Below are positions 7,198 through 13,445 of a stretch of DNA of 32,775 nt, one piece after another (the stretch's first letter is position 1; the number at the start of each line of letters is the position of its first letter). Both the position numbers and the translations under genes were made by a program. The stretch lies in NCBI GenBank assembly GCA_945948535.1, contig CAMFBN010000027.1, positions 1-32,775 on the forward strand, given 5' to 3'. A model generated the notes under the pieces. It did no database searches, was not told the origin of the DNA, and saw nothing but the letters and a program-made list of their open reading frames with translations. Source of the stretch: an uncultured Clostridia bacterium (GTDB taxonomy: Bacteria > Bacillota > Clostridia > Oscillospirales > Oscillospiraceae).

Positions 7198-7541
7198 ACA
7201 GAAATCAGCTCCTCCCGGAGGATTTCTTCCGCCCTGGCCCGGATGTTGTTCATGTGCCGAACCCATGCCATTGGGTCGCTGGCTTTCAGTGCTTCTGTGA
7301 TTCCTTCAGAATCTTTCATCTGGGAAACCAGCGTGTCCAGCCGTAGCTGTGCCTGCTCATTCAGGTCAGCAAGATAGGTCCACAGCTTCCCGGACAGAAT
7401 CAGATTAGTGTAGGTAATTGGATGCTTTGCCTTCAGGTATTCCCGGTGCATCCGTCCCCATTTCCCGATGGGTCGCGTCTCCTCTGGCAGGGTCAAATCA
7501 GGAATATAATAGTCTCCACATTTGACATATGCGATTTCCAT
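7194..7541 (-). CDS. tnpV: Transposon-encoded protein TnpV (copy 2)
   Basis: This 115-residue TnpV protein has the same family signatures as copy 1 (GDYYIPDLTLPEE, GKWGRMHREYLK, LSGKLWTYLADLNEQAQ) and about 13 substitutions. The ATG at 7541 is preceded by GGAGGTAAGCAAT, identical to copy 1. The frame is open further upstream to 7733, but those residues are not shared with copy 1 and have no RBS of their own. The two modules lie in the same orientation about 6.6 kb apart and could recombine to remove the ADP-ribose cluster between them. Confidence 0.9.
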   Translation of the reverse strand: MEIAYVKCGDYYIPDLTLPEETRPIGKWGRMHREYLKAKHPITYTNLILSGKLWTYLADLNEQAQLRLDTLVSQMKDSEGITEALKASDPMAWVRHMNNIRARAEEILREELISV

Positions 7542-7765
7542 ATTGCTTACCTCCTGTTTTAGTGTAAACCCATTGCACAGGACATGCTTCCGATTTGCGA
7601 ATATGTGGGGCATGCGTAAACCGAGGTCTGTAAACGCACTTGGAAAAATGTGTACCTGCTGGGATGCTGTTTCCTGATAAATGGAGATCGGCTGACACGC
7701 GGGACTTAAAATCCCTTGTGTGAAACATGGCACCTGACAACATTTACTCGGGCTGGACTATGTAG

Positions 7766-7794
7766 AAAGGGTGTCGCGAAACGCGACACCCTTT
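7766..7794. repeat. GTGTCGCG/CGCGACAC palindrome, copy 3
   Basis: AAAGGGTGTCGCG (7766-7778) pairs perfectly with CGCGACACCCTTT (7782-7794) around an AAA loop. The core is the same as at 1881-1905. The copy lies just upstream of the phd promoter, beyond the second tnpV module. Confidence 0.75.
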
Positions 7795-7826
7795 GCGCTT
7801 GCAATGAATCCGCAGAGAATTGTAGG

Positions 7827-7854
7827 TTGATTTATAGCTATTTCTGAGTATAAT
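7827..7854 (+). promoter_or_regulatory. Promoter of the phd-doc operon
   Basis: TTGATT (7827-7832) and the consensus TATAAT (7849-7854) are 16 bases apart. AGGAGGG follows at 7861 and the ATG at 7875. Phd antitoxins normally repress their own promoter, so an operator is expected here, but I cannot identify one with certainty. Confidence 0.75.
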
Positions 7855-7874
7855 AGAAGCAGGAGGGTGATACC

Positions 7875-8117
7875 ATGAAAATTGATACCAACACTATTAT
7901 TTCCGTGACGGAAGCCAATCAGAATTTTTCCCGCGTGACCAGAATTGCCGAAAAAAGTGGTCAGGCTGTGATTTTTAAGAACAACCGTCCCCGTTATATG
8001 CTGATCGATCTGGAAAATTCACCCGTTTTGGACTTGACTGAGGACGAGAAGATTGATGTGGTAGCTGCCCGTATTCTGAAGCGGTTTAAGCCTGCGTTCC
8101 AGGAGTTAGCGAAATGA
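7875..8117 (+). CDS. phd: Antitoxin, Phd/YefM family
   Basis: The 80-residue protein has the Phd/YefM N-terminal DNA-binding fold: IISVTEANQNFSRVTRIAEK followed by GQAVIFKNNRPRYMLIDLE, the usual 'interfere with operator, then hold' strand pattern. The C-terminal tail (residues 50-80) is charged and helical, as expected for the segment that wraps around the Doc toxin. Its stop overlaps the toxin start as ATGA, so antitoxin and toxin are coupled. The antitoxin is expected to bind and neutralise Doc and to autoregulate the operon. Confidence 0.9.
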   Translation: MKIDTNTIISVTEANQNFSRVTRIAEKSGQAVIFKNNRPRYMLIDLENSPVLDLTEDEKIDVVAARILKRFKPAFQELAK

Positions 8118-8491
8118 TTAAGTTTTCGAAGGAAAAGGTGCTGCTTCTGCACCAACTGATTGCCGAGGAGACCGGCGGCAGCGTTGGCGTCCGTGATGAG
8201 GGCCTTTTGGAATCCGCCCTGGAAACTGCCTTCTCCAGCTTCGGTGGGCAGGAATTCTATCCAACCAAGGAAGAGAAGGGAGCCAGGCTTGGATATAATC
8301 TCATTTCCAACCATGCCTTTGTGGATGGCAATAAGCGGATTGGTGTGTATGTGATGCTAACATTTCTGGAGGTCAATGGCATCCGTCTTGACTGCACCAA
8401 TGAGGATGTCGTGAAAATCGGACTAGGTGTAGCAGATGGCAGTATGGACTATGAGGCCCTTCTTGCCTGGGTGAGAGAGCACAGAATATGA
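8114..8491 (+). CDS. doc: Death-on-curing toxin, Fic/Doc family
   Basis: The 125-residue protein has the Doc/Fic signature HAFVDGNKRIG at 66-76 with catalytic His66, Asp70 and the Asn72-Lys73-Arg74 phosphate-binding loop. GVRDEGLLESAL near 24-35 is the substrate-groove motif of Doc proteins. Doc of phage P1 phosphorylates elongation factor Tu and stops translation; the same reaction is inferred here. The length is normal for Doc and the motif is complete, so the toxin appears intact. The pair probably stabilises the accessory island around it. Confidence 0.9.
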   Translation: MIKFSKEKVLLLHQLIAEETGGSVGVRDEGLLESALETAFSSFGGQEFYPTKEEKGARLGYNLISNHAFVDGNKRIGVYVMLTFLEVNGIRLDCTNEDVVKIGLGVADGSMDYEALLAWVREHRI

Positions 8492-8623
8492 GAATTTTAT
8501 TGCATAGTAGTCCATTATGGATATGCGAGAGGATGGAGGACTGCCTGAAGAATCAGTTATTCAGTGTTACTTAATAGCTGCCGTTGATGGAAGAGATAAA
8601 AACAATATGGGAGAGAAAGAGAT

Positions 8624-8863
8624 ATGAGTACGAAAGAGTCAATACCTACAGGTATCAAGCGTACCGTTGCCCTAATGGTGGAAACAATTTTGATAGTCAG
8701 CACTTTTACGCTTACTGCATTTGCAGCACCAGCAAAAACGGAAGTGCCTGAACGAGTCTATGAATTCGGTAAGCGGTTTAACATTACTATGATGATTATT
8801 GCAATTATAGCCATGATTGCTGCTATTGCTGGACCTATCGCCACAGTTCTTGTAAGCAAATAA
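8624..8863 (+). CDS. Small membrane protein, unknown
   Basis: The 79-residue protein has a charged N-terminus (STKESIPTGIKR), a hydrophobic segment at about 14-34 ending in TAFAAPAK, which looks like a signal peptide or first membrane helix, and a second strongly hydrophobic helix at about 54-76 (TMMIIAIIAMIAAIAGPIA). A GGGAGA site lies before the ATG. The preceding 130 bases after doc contain no other gene. I do not recognise a family. It could be a small exported or two-pass membrane protein; a role as a hydrophobic toxin is possible but unsupported. Confidence 0.6.
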   Translation: MSTKESIPTGIKRTVALMVETILIVSTFTLTAFAAPAKTEVPERVYEFGKRFNITMMIIAIIAMIAAIAGPIATVLVSK

Positions 8864-9075
8864 TGTTTTTAATAATTTGATATTATCAGGGAACACAATA
8901 ACCCGATTGGTGCGTTACTTTGTGATGATATCGCAGAGTTATCGCCTTTTGCGGGCTTTTGAGTTATTACATAAAAAGGACGTTTAGTTTCAGTAAACGC
9001 ACCGCCACCTAGCCGGAAGAACTCCTGCCACCGTGTGAGAGATTGAAATAACACCACTGAAAGGATGTGTTTGGC

Positions 9076-9921
9076 ATGTGGGACATTAAAGAAGCCAAGG
9101 ATTATTTCTATATGGAAACTGCTCATGCAGAGATTTCTGAAATCGTTTTGGCTGAAACAAAAGATTCTTACTTCGATAGTATCAATTGTTTTCGTATTGT
9201 GACGACAGAAGGGCAGGTATTCTTTATTTTTAACGGAGATGCCACACTGACAAATATATATCCTGCACGCCCAGATGAGTCTTTAGACGAATGCTACTAT
9301 AAGCATATCGGCTTTATGGCTGAATACGCTTCCAGGGCAATCGGACAGAATTTCGTTTTAGACTTCATAAAAGACACCTCAGTCTTTCCAATTCTAGATA
9401 GACGGATGCACGAAATAAATGCCGACATCACACTTGAGAAGAATGCAAGCCAATTAAGTGGCATGGCAAATCAAATCCGAGACTGCTATATCATTTTGAC
9501 GGATTATCTCATGAACAAAGTTCGTAGTCATAATCCTGAATTCAAAAATGATAATTTCAAGGATAATTTATCTGAATTCCTGTCATATATTCTACCCGGT
9601 AAGCAATCTGAAACAAGACGAAATGTAATAAACACCATTGCTCAAAAAGGCTGGAAAATGAATTCGGAATTGGTACATAAGGACTCTGTAACCATGTTTG
9701 ATATACTAATTTCTTTCAACATCCTCCAGCTTGTAGTTTCTTCTGTAAGTAATATTATTGTTGGCAATAATATGCCCTTCAACAAAATCAAATGTCCACG
9801 CTGCAAAGGTGAGAATCACATTATGCAGCAGGATAGTGAGAGCCAGGGTTACAAGTATGTATGTGAAAGCTGTGGTCATGTATTTGATGTTTCTCTTGAT
9901 TCAATAATCAAACAGATATAA
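9076..9921 (+). CDS. Unknown protein with C-terminal zinc ribbon
   Basis: The 281-residue protein has an N-terminal mixed alpha/beta region (about 1-100, with FRIVTTEGQVFFIFNGDA), a helical middle (about 110-230) and a C-terminal zinc ribbon at about 240-275: CPRCKG, then 20 residues on CESCG. I chose the ATG at 9076 behind AAGGA; the GTG at 9067 is the alternative. Codon use is AT-richer than the metabolic genes to the right, consistent with foreign origin. It directly precedes the remains of an OLD-helicase locus (24 bases to the next start), so it may have been part of that system. I do not recognise a family. Confidence 0.7.
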   Translation: MWDIKEAKDYFYMETAHAEISEIVLAETKDSYFDSINCFRIVTTEGQVFFIFNGDATLTNIYPARPDESLDECYYKHIGFMAEYASRAIGQNFVLDFIKDTSVFPILDRRMHEINADITLEKNASQLSGMANQIRDCYIILTDYLMNKVRSHNPEFKNDNFKDNLSEFLSYILPGKQSETRRNVINTIAQKGWKMNSELVHKDSVTMFDILISFNILQLVVSSVSNIIVGNNMPFNKIKCPRCKGENHIMQQDSESQGYKYVCESCGHVFDVSLDSIIKQI

Positions 9922-9945
9922 TGAATCGTCAGTATGGAGGGAACT

Positions 9946-9999
9946 ATGCATATTCAAGAAGTCAGAATTCAATACTTTAGAGTTTTTGGGGATGTCTAA
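9946..9999 (+). pseudogene. Remnant of an OLD/RecF-type ATPase N-terminus (GajA-like)
   Basis: A good RBS (GGAGGG, 9936-9941) and ATG lead into MHIQEVRIQYFRVFGDV and then a stop. This 17-residue peptide is the standard first strand of SMC/RecF/OLD ATPases, in which a basic residue plus an aromatic and F precede the P-loop region. The rest of the gene is missing, and the stop lies eight bases into the following helicase frame. The simplest reading is a deletion that removed almost the whole ATPase gene. GajA identity is inferred from the helicase next to it, not seen directly. Confidence 0.55.
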
Positions 10000-10559
10000 T
10001 TTTACTACAGAACAGATTAGATTTCTTGAATCTTCAGGGAAAGTTGTGTTGCACGCCTGTCCGGGGAGTGGCAAAACGACAGTAGTTGCACGAAAAATGA
10101 TTAACTACTTACAGGATTGGAACCGCCCCCACCAAGGAATAGCTGTTCTCTCGTTTACTAATGTTGCTAGTGACGAAATCGGTCACCAAGCAACTGAAAT
10201 GCTTCCCAAAGGATTTAATATTGATGCTCCTCATTTCGTTGGAACATTGGATAGTTTTATCGACAACTATATTCTTTTGAGGTTCGGATATTTGTTGCTG
10301 AGATCACCTAAAAGGCCGATAATCATATCATCTGATATTGTAAATTCATATCGGTTTTGGAGGAGAGAATGTCACACTAATTGCTTTCCAAAGAAAAGTG
10401 GGATTATGTTGAAGTATAAAAAAGTGTGTTAAATTTTGAAATGAATAATGATCTGCGCTATGAGAAATGCTTTCAAAGAGCAATGATGAATGGAACGTTT
10501 CCGCTTATCGCCAAGAAATATACCAGTATATCTATATGCGGTACAAAGATGTGGCATAA
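9992..10559 (+). pseudogene. UvrD/Rep-family helicase, truncated and frameshifted (GajB-like)
   Basis: The first 125 or so residues are a well-kept UvrD-like helicase N-terminus: Q motif NFTTEQIRFLES, Walker A ACPGSGKTT, motif Ia AVLSFTNVASDEIG and FVGTLDSFIDNY. After FWRRE the frame goes astray and stops at 10432. Recognisable coding sequence continues in another frame to 10559 (for example VSAYRQEIYQYIYMRYKDVA, read from 10494). The DEXQ Walker B region and the second RecA domain are absent, so the protein cannot be an active helicase. Gabija pairs an OLD-TOPRIM nuclease (GajA) with a UvrD-like helicase (GajB) of about 500 residues. Gene order and overlap here fit that arrangement. Confidence 0.75.
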
Positions 10560-10586
10560 TAAACCAGAAAACATGACTATTTTTCA

Positions 10587-10616
10587 TTGACCAATGTATT
10601 CATACAGCGGTATAAT
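10587..10616 (+). promoter_or_regulatory. Promoter of the DUF4869-ATPase unit
   Basis: TTGACC (10587-10592) and a perfect TATAAT (10611-10616) are 18 bases apart. The following leader has an AAAGG site before the ATG at 10659. The promoter lies just after the helicase remnant, so the two-gene unit is independently expressed. Confidence 0.75.
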
Positions 10617-10658
10617 CTATTATTATCTAAAAATTCCCTCTCGAAAGGTTTTGATCCT

Positions 10659-11093
10659 ATGCTGAACATTTATTTCGGCGATATGCCGGAGGCGATTTAC
10701 AATACAGAAGTCTACTTCAGGAATACATTTCAAAAGGAATGGCTCTGCGATGGTTTTGCAAAGCGTGTTATCAAAGGCGTGGATAAGTCCGAAGTGATCG
10801 ATACGCATTTGATTCAGAGCCCTGTGCTGGGAATGATTCCGCCGACAATGCTCTCCGGCGGCACCAAGACGCTGTTACTGATTAAGAACAAGCCTGATAT
10901 GGTATTTAATGCGTCCACCTGTGGTGACAACTGCGCGAAATACATTTTGGAAATCGCCAAGCATCAGGATGTTACCATCAATTTGCGGCATATCATGCGT
11001 TTCGGAACGCACTTCAAGGTCAGAGTGCTGAATGAGGATGTAATCGTTGACAATATGGAGCAGCTGGTATTGATTGCTGCGAAGTATGTTTAA
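10659..11093 (+). CDS. DUF4869 domain protein
   Basis: The 144-residue protein opens with MLNIYFGDMPEAIYNTEVYF and contains VDKSEVIDTHLIQSPVLGMI, LSGGTKTLLLIKN and CGDNCAKYILEIA. These are the conserved blocks of the DUF4869 family (PF16163) as I remember it. No catalytic site is known for the family. The ATG at 10659 follows AAAGG and starts exactly at the family N-terminus; the TTG at 10587 is part of the -35 box, not a start. It is 12 bases upstream of the ATPase-TOPRIM gene and is almost certainly co-transcribed with it. No signal peptide or membrane segment is present. Its role may be as partner, sensor or effector of the ATPase. Confidence 0.75.
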   Translation: MLNIYFGDMPEAIYNTEVYFRNTFQKEWLCDGFAKRVIKGVDKSEVIDTHLIQSPVLGMIPPTMLSGGTKTLLLIKNKPDMVFNASTCGDNCAKYILEIAKHQDVTINLRHIMRFGTHFKVRVLNEDVIVDNMEQLVLIAAKYV

Positions 11094-11105
11094 TGGGAGG
11101 CTCCG

Positions 11106-12059
11106 ATGAGAGGAACATATGAGGTCAAAGTCTCCAATGTCAATGTATCCTTCACATTAGAGTTGGAGAGGAACATTACAATCCTTTCCGGTGACAGCGC
11201 CACCGGAAAAACCACACTTATCGAGATGCTCCGGGATTTCGAGGAAAGCGGCAGAAGCAGCGGTGTTACTGTCCATTGTAAAAGGCCCTGCCGGGTTCTG
11301 ACGAATGCGGACTGGGAATATCGCCTTGGGGGAATCCATGACAGTATTGTGTTTCTGGATGAAGGAAATTCCTTTGTAAAGTCGGAAGCCTTTGCCAGAG
11401 CCATTCAAAATAGCAGCAACTATTATGTGATCGTCACAAGAGAAAGCCTCTACCAGCTGCCTTACAGTGTCAATGCCATTCTGAAATTGAAAACCACCGG
11501 CAGACGCGGAAAAACCTATGTCCGGGCCTATCCCCAATATGATCACCTGGCAGACCCTGTCGGCGAGATCAACCGAATTCAGGAGATCGTCACAGAGGAC
11601 TCCAACGCCGGACATGAGATGTTCGACCACATTGCTACGGAAAATCATATTTGTTGTATATCCGCCCGGGGAAAATCCAATGTTTTCTCTCAATTGGCCA
11701 ATCGCGTTTCGGATCGAGTTCTCGTGATTGCGGATGGAGCGGCATTTGGTTCTGAGCTTGAAAAAATCTATCAGTTGATGGAGGCGCAACCGAATAAGAT
11801 TACACTCTACCTCCCGGAATCCTTTGAGTGGCTGGTCTTGAGGTCCGGCATCCTTGGAAGCCAAACGCCGAAAGAAATTCTCAATCATCCGTCTGACAAT
11901 ATTGAGTCCAGCCTTTATTTCAGTTGGGAGCAGTATTTCACAGATTTGCTGATTCAGTTGACACACGATACGGTATTACATTATAGCAAGAACCGTTTGA
12001 ACCCGTCCTACCTTCAGCCTGCCAATGTAGCAAAGATACTGCGCGCAATGCAAGAATAA
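11106..12059 (+). CDS. Compact P-loop ATPase with C-terminal TOPRIM-like domain
   Basis: The 317-residue protein has a Walker A motif GDSATGKT at 29-36 and a Walker B strand IVFLDEG at 81-87 followed by a sensor-like strand YYVIVTRE at 106-113. The second half looks like a TOPRIM fold. Strand IVTED at 161-165 supplies the Glu (Glu164), then comes ICCISARGKSNV at 182-193, and VLVIADGAAFG at 205-215 supplies an Asp (Asp210). OLD-family nucleases join an ATPase to TOPRIM, but they are about 550-650 residues long and have a coiled-coil arm; this is a minimal version. The TOPRIM call is from reading motifs and needs a structure model. The start at 11106 follows GGGAGG. It forms a unit with the DUF4869 gene inside a defence-like neighbourhood. 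Confidence 0.7.
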   Translation: MRGTYEVKVSNVNVSFTLELERNITILSGDSATGKTTLIEMLRDFEESGRSSGVTVHCKRPCRVLTNADWEYRLGGIHDSIVFLDEGNSFVKSEAFARAIQNSSNYYVIVTRESLYQLPYSVNAILKLKTTGRRGKTYVRAYPQYDHLADPVGEINRIQEIVTEDSNAGHEMFDHIATENHICCISARGKSNVFSQLANRVSDRVLVIADGAAFGSELEKIYQLMEAQPNKITLYLPESFEWLVLRSGILGSQTPKEILNHPSDNIESSLYFSWEQYFTDLLIQLTHDTVLHYSKNRLNPSYLQPANVAKILRAMQE

Positions 12060-12115
12060 AAGCAGCAGAACGACATCTGTCAAGTGTGTGGATTTCCGAA
12101 CTTTTTTGTAAATTT

Positions 12116-12160
12116 CGTGGGGGATAGTTTGGGGGATAGTTTATTTTAAGTTCTATCCCC
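12116..12160. repeat. Tandem GGGGGATAGTTT repeat with hairpin
   Basis: GGGGGATAGTTT occurs twice in a row (12119-12130 and 12131-12142). The second copy can pair through GGGGATAG (12132-12139) with CTATCCCC (12153-12160). It lies after the ATPase stop and about 95 bases before the tRNA-like sequence. It could be the operon's terminator or integrase arm-type repeats near an attachment site; the sequence does not decide between these. Confidence 0.5.
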
Positions 12161-12253
12161 GCGGTTTCGGTTTCTCAACATTTGACTGCCGATATTTTAA
12201 GTTATTCAAGATATTTTAGGGTAAATTCGAACATTTTGAACCTCAAAAATGCC

Positions 12254-12295
12254 CTCATAACCCGGAGGTCGTGGGTTGCAGTGAAAACCACTCCC
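12254..12295 (+). other. Degenerate tRNA-Met(CAT)-like 3' half, probable attachment scar
   Basis: CTCATAACCCGGAGGTCGTG followed by GGTT matches the anticodon loop (CAT), anticodon 3' stem, variable loop and start of the T arm of clostridial elongator tRNA-Met genes as I know them. The T loop is altered (GCAGTGAAAA before CCACTCCC) and no 5' half exists, so it is not a functional tRNA. Integrative elements often carry or leave such tRNA 3' halves. A diverged second copy lies at 20650-20691. I take this as the right boundary of the accessory island. Confidence 0.5.
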
Positions 12296-12317
12296 CTAAT
12301 AGCAACCTGTCAAAACA

Positions 12318-12354
12318 AATTGCAGCACCCAGCAAAATGCTGGATGCCGCAATT
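12318..12354 (-). terminator. Terminator of the citX-citG/citC operon
   Basis: AATTGCAGCACCCAGCA (12318-12334) and TGCTGGATGCCGCAATT (12338-12354) form a 17-base stem with a few G-T pairs and an AAA loop. On the minus strand TTGTTTTG follows. The same hairpin is repeated at 20714-20750. Confidence 0.7.
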
Positions 12355-12401
12355 GCTATTTCATGGAAGTGTTTCAGCGCCCCCCCACAGGGAGTGATGT
12401 G

Positions 12402-13445
12402 TTAATAGTGTACTACATTTCCTGCTCGGCGAATGCGCTCTAAGACAGGCGTGGCTTCCGGGCTGGTGAAGTAGTCCAGCGTGGTGGGGGGCACCAGCGT
12501 TTTGAGGGCCTCCCAGTCGCCGTTTTGCAGGGTCACTCGGACGGTGGATGCGCTGATGGCCTTTCCTGCCGCTTCCTTTCTGGGGATGATGTGGCAGGTG
12601 ATGCCCGCTTTGGGCAGCTCCTGCGCCATGATTTTGTTGTACAGCCCCGTCACCTGACTGGTGGGCTCCTCACCCACGAACCGGTGGGTCACATTCAGAG
12701 CCCGTGCGATTCTTGTGAATACCGCCAGATCCAGCCGGGCGTGACCGTCAATCACTGCCGCTTCATCTTTCAGAAAATAGCTGGGGAAGGTGGCGCTGCT
12801 GATGATGTAGGGGCCGGAATCGTGGAGTACCACGTTGGGAATGTGGGCCACTCCCGCCTGCACCAGTTTTTTCCGAACCGCGAAGGGCACTAAGGAGGCA
12901 TCCTCGCTGAGGACGAACAGGTGGAGGGTATCACACTGGGCGGCGGCAGTCTCTACAAGATACTGATGCCCCAGCGTGAAGGGGTTGGCATTCATGACCA
13001 GAGCGGCGGAAACGCCGTCTTTTTTCGTTTTCTCCAGATTTTTCAGGTAGTTTGGGAAGCCGCTTTTCCGGTTTTCCATGAACACCAGCGTGCCGTCCAC
13101 CCGGGCAATTTCGTAGAAGCCCAGATCACCGAAAAACTTGGCGGATTTTATCTTGGTATACAAAAACAGGTGCATATTGCCCCGGGCGTACTGCACCTCC
13201 ATCAGGTGGGAGATGATCTCGTTCAGCAGGCCCTCTCCCTGATGCTCGGAGCTGACGGCAAAGCACCGCAGGGTACAGCCAAAGCAGCTGCCCGTAGCGA
13301 TGATTTCATCGTTACCGTCCCGCATGGCGCAGATGTAGTCCAGATTGCCGTCCCGGGTGATGCCCTCCTTTTGCAGCAGCGCGTCAATTTGCGACAGACT
13401 ATATTTGTCTGAGGGGTAGACTTGGGAAATGGGATACTCACTCAT
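12402..13445 (-). CDS. citC: [Citrate (pro-3S)-lyase] ligase
   Basis: The 347-residue protein is CitC, which acetylates the thiol of the citrate lyase acyl carrier prosthetic group using acetate and ATP, activating the enzyme. The N-terminal third is a GNAT-like domain (SEHQGEGLLNEIISHL). The rest is a nucleotidyltransferase with the family motifs ALVMNANPFTLGHQYLVE near 148-165 and ISASTVRVTLQNGDW near 306-320. Length is normal and the frame is intact. The start overlaps the end of the citX-citG gene by eight bases. Because citD and citE next door are destroyed, this enzyme has no complete local substrate. Confidence 0.92.
   Translation of the reverse strand: MSEYPISQVYPSDKYSLSQIDALLQKEGITRDGNLDYICAMRDGNDEIIATGSCFGCTLRCFAVSSEHQGEGLLNEIISHLMEVQYARGNMHLFLYTKIKSAKFFGDLGFYEIARVDGTLVFMENRKSGFPNYLKNLEKTKKDGVSAALVMNANPFTLGHQYLVETAAAQCDTLHLFVLSEDASLVPFAVRKKLVQAGVAHIPNVVLHDSGPYIISSATFPSYFLKDEAAVIDGHARLDLAVFTRIARALNVTHRFVGEEPTSQVTGLYNKIMAQELPKAGITCHIIPRKEAAGKAISASTVRVTLQNGDWEALKTLVPPTTLDYFTSPEATPVLERIRRAGNVVHY

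Noticed and set aside
8879..8962. Possible DUF1016 (YhcG nuclease) fragment, IREHNNPIGALLC
   Set aside because: Only about a dozen residues resemble the family and the frame stops at once, so it may be chance.
12254..12295. A functional tRNA-Met gene
   Set aside because: The 5' half (acceptor, D arm and anticodon 5' stem) is missing and the T loop is disrupted, so only a 3'-half scar is claimed.
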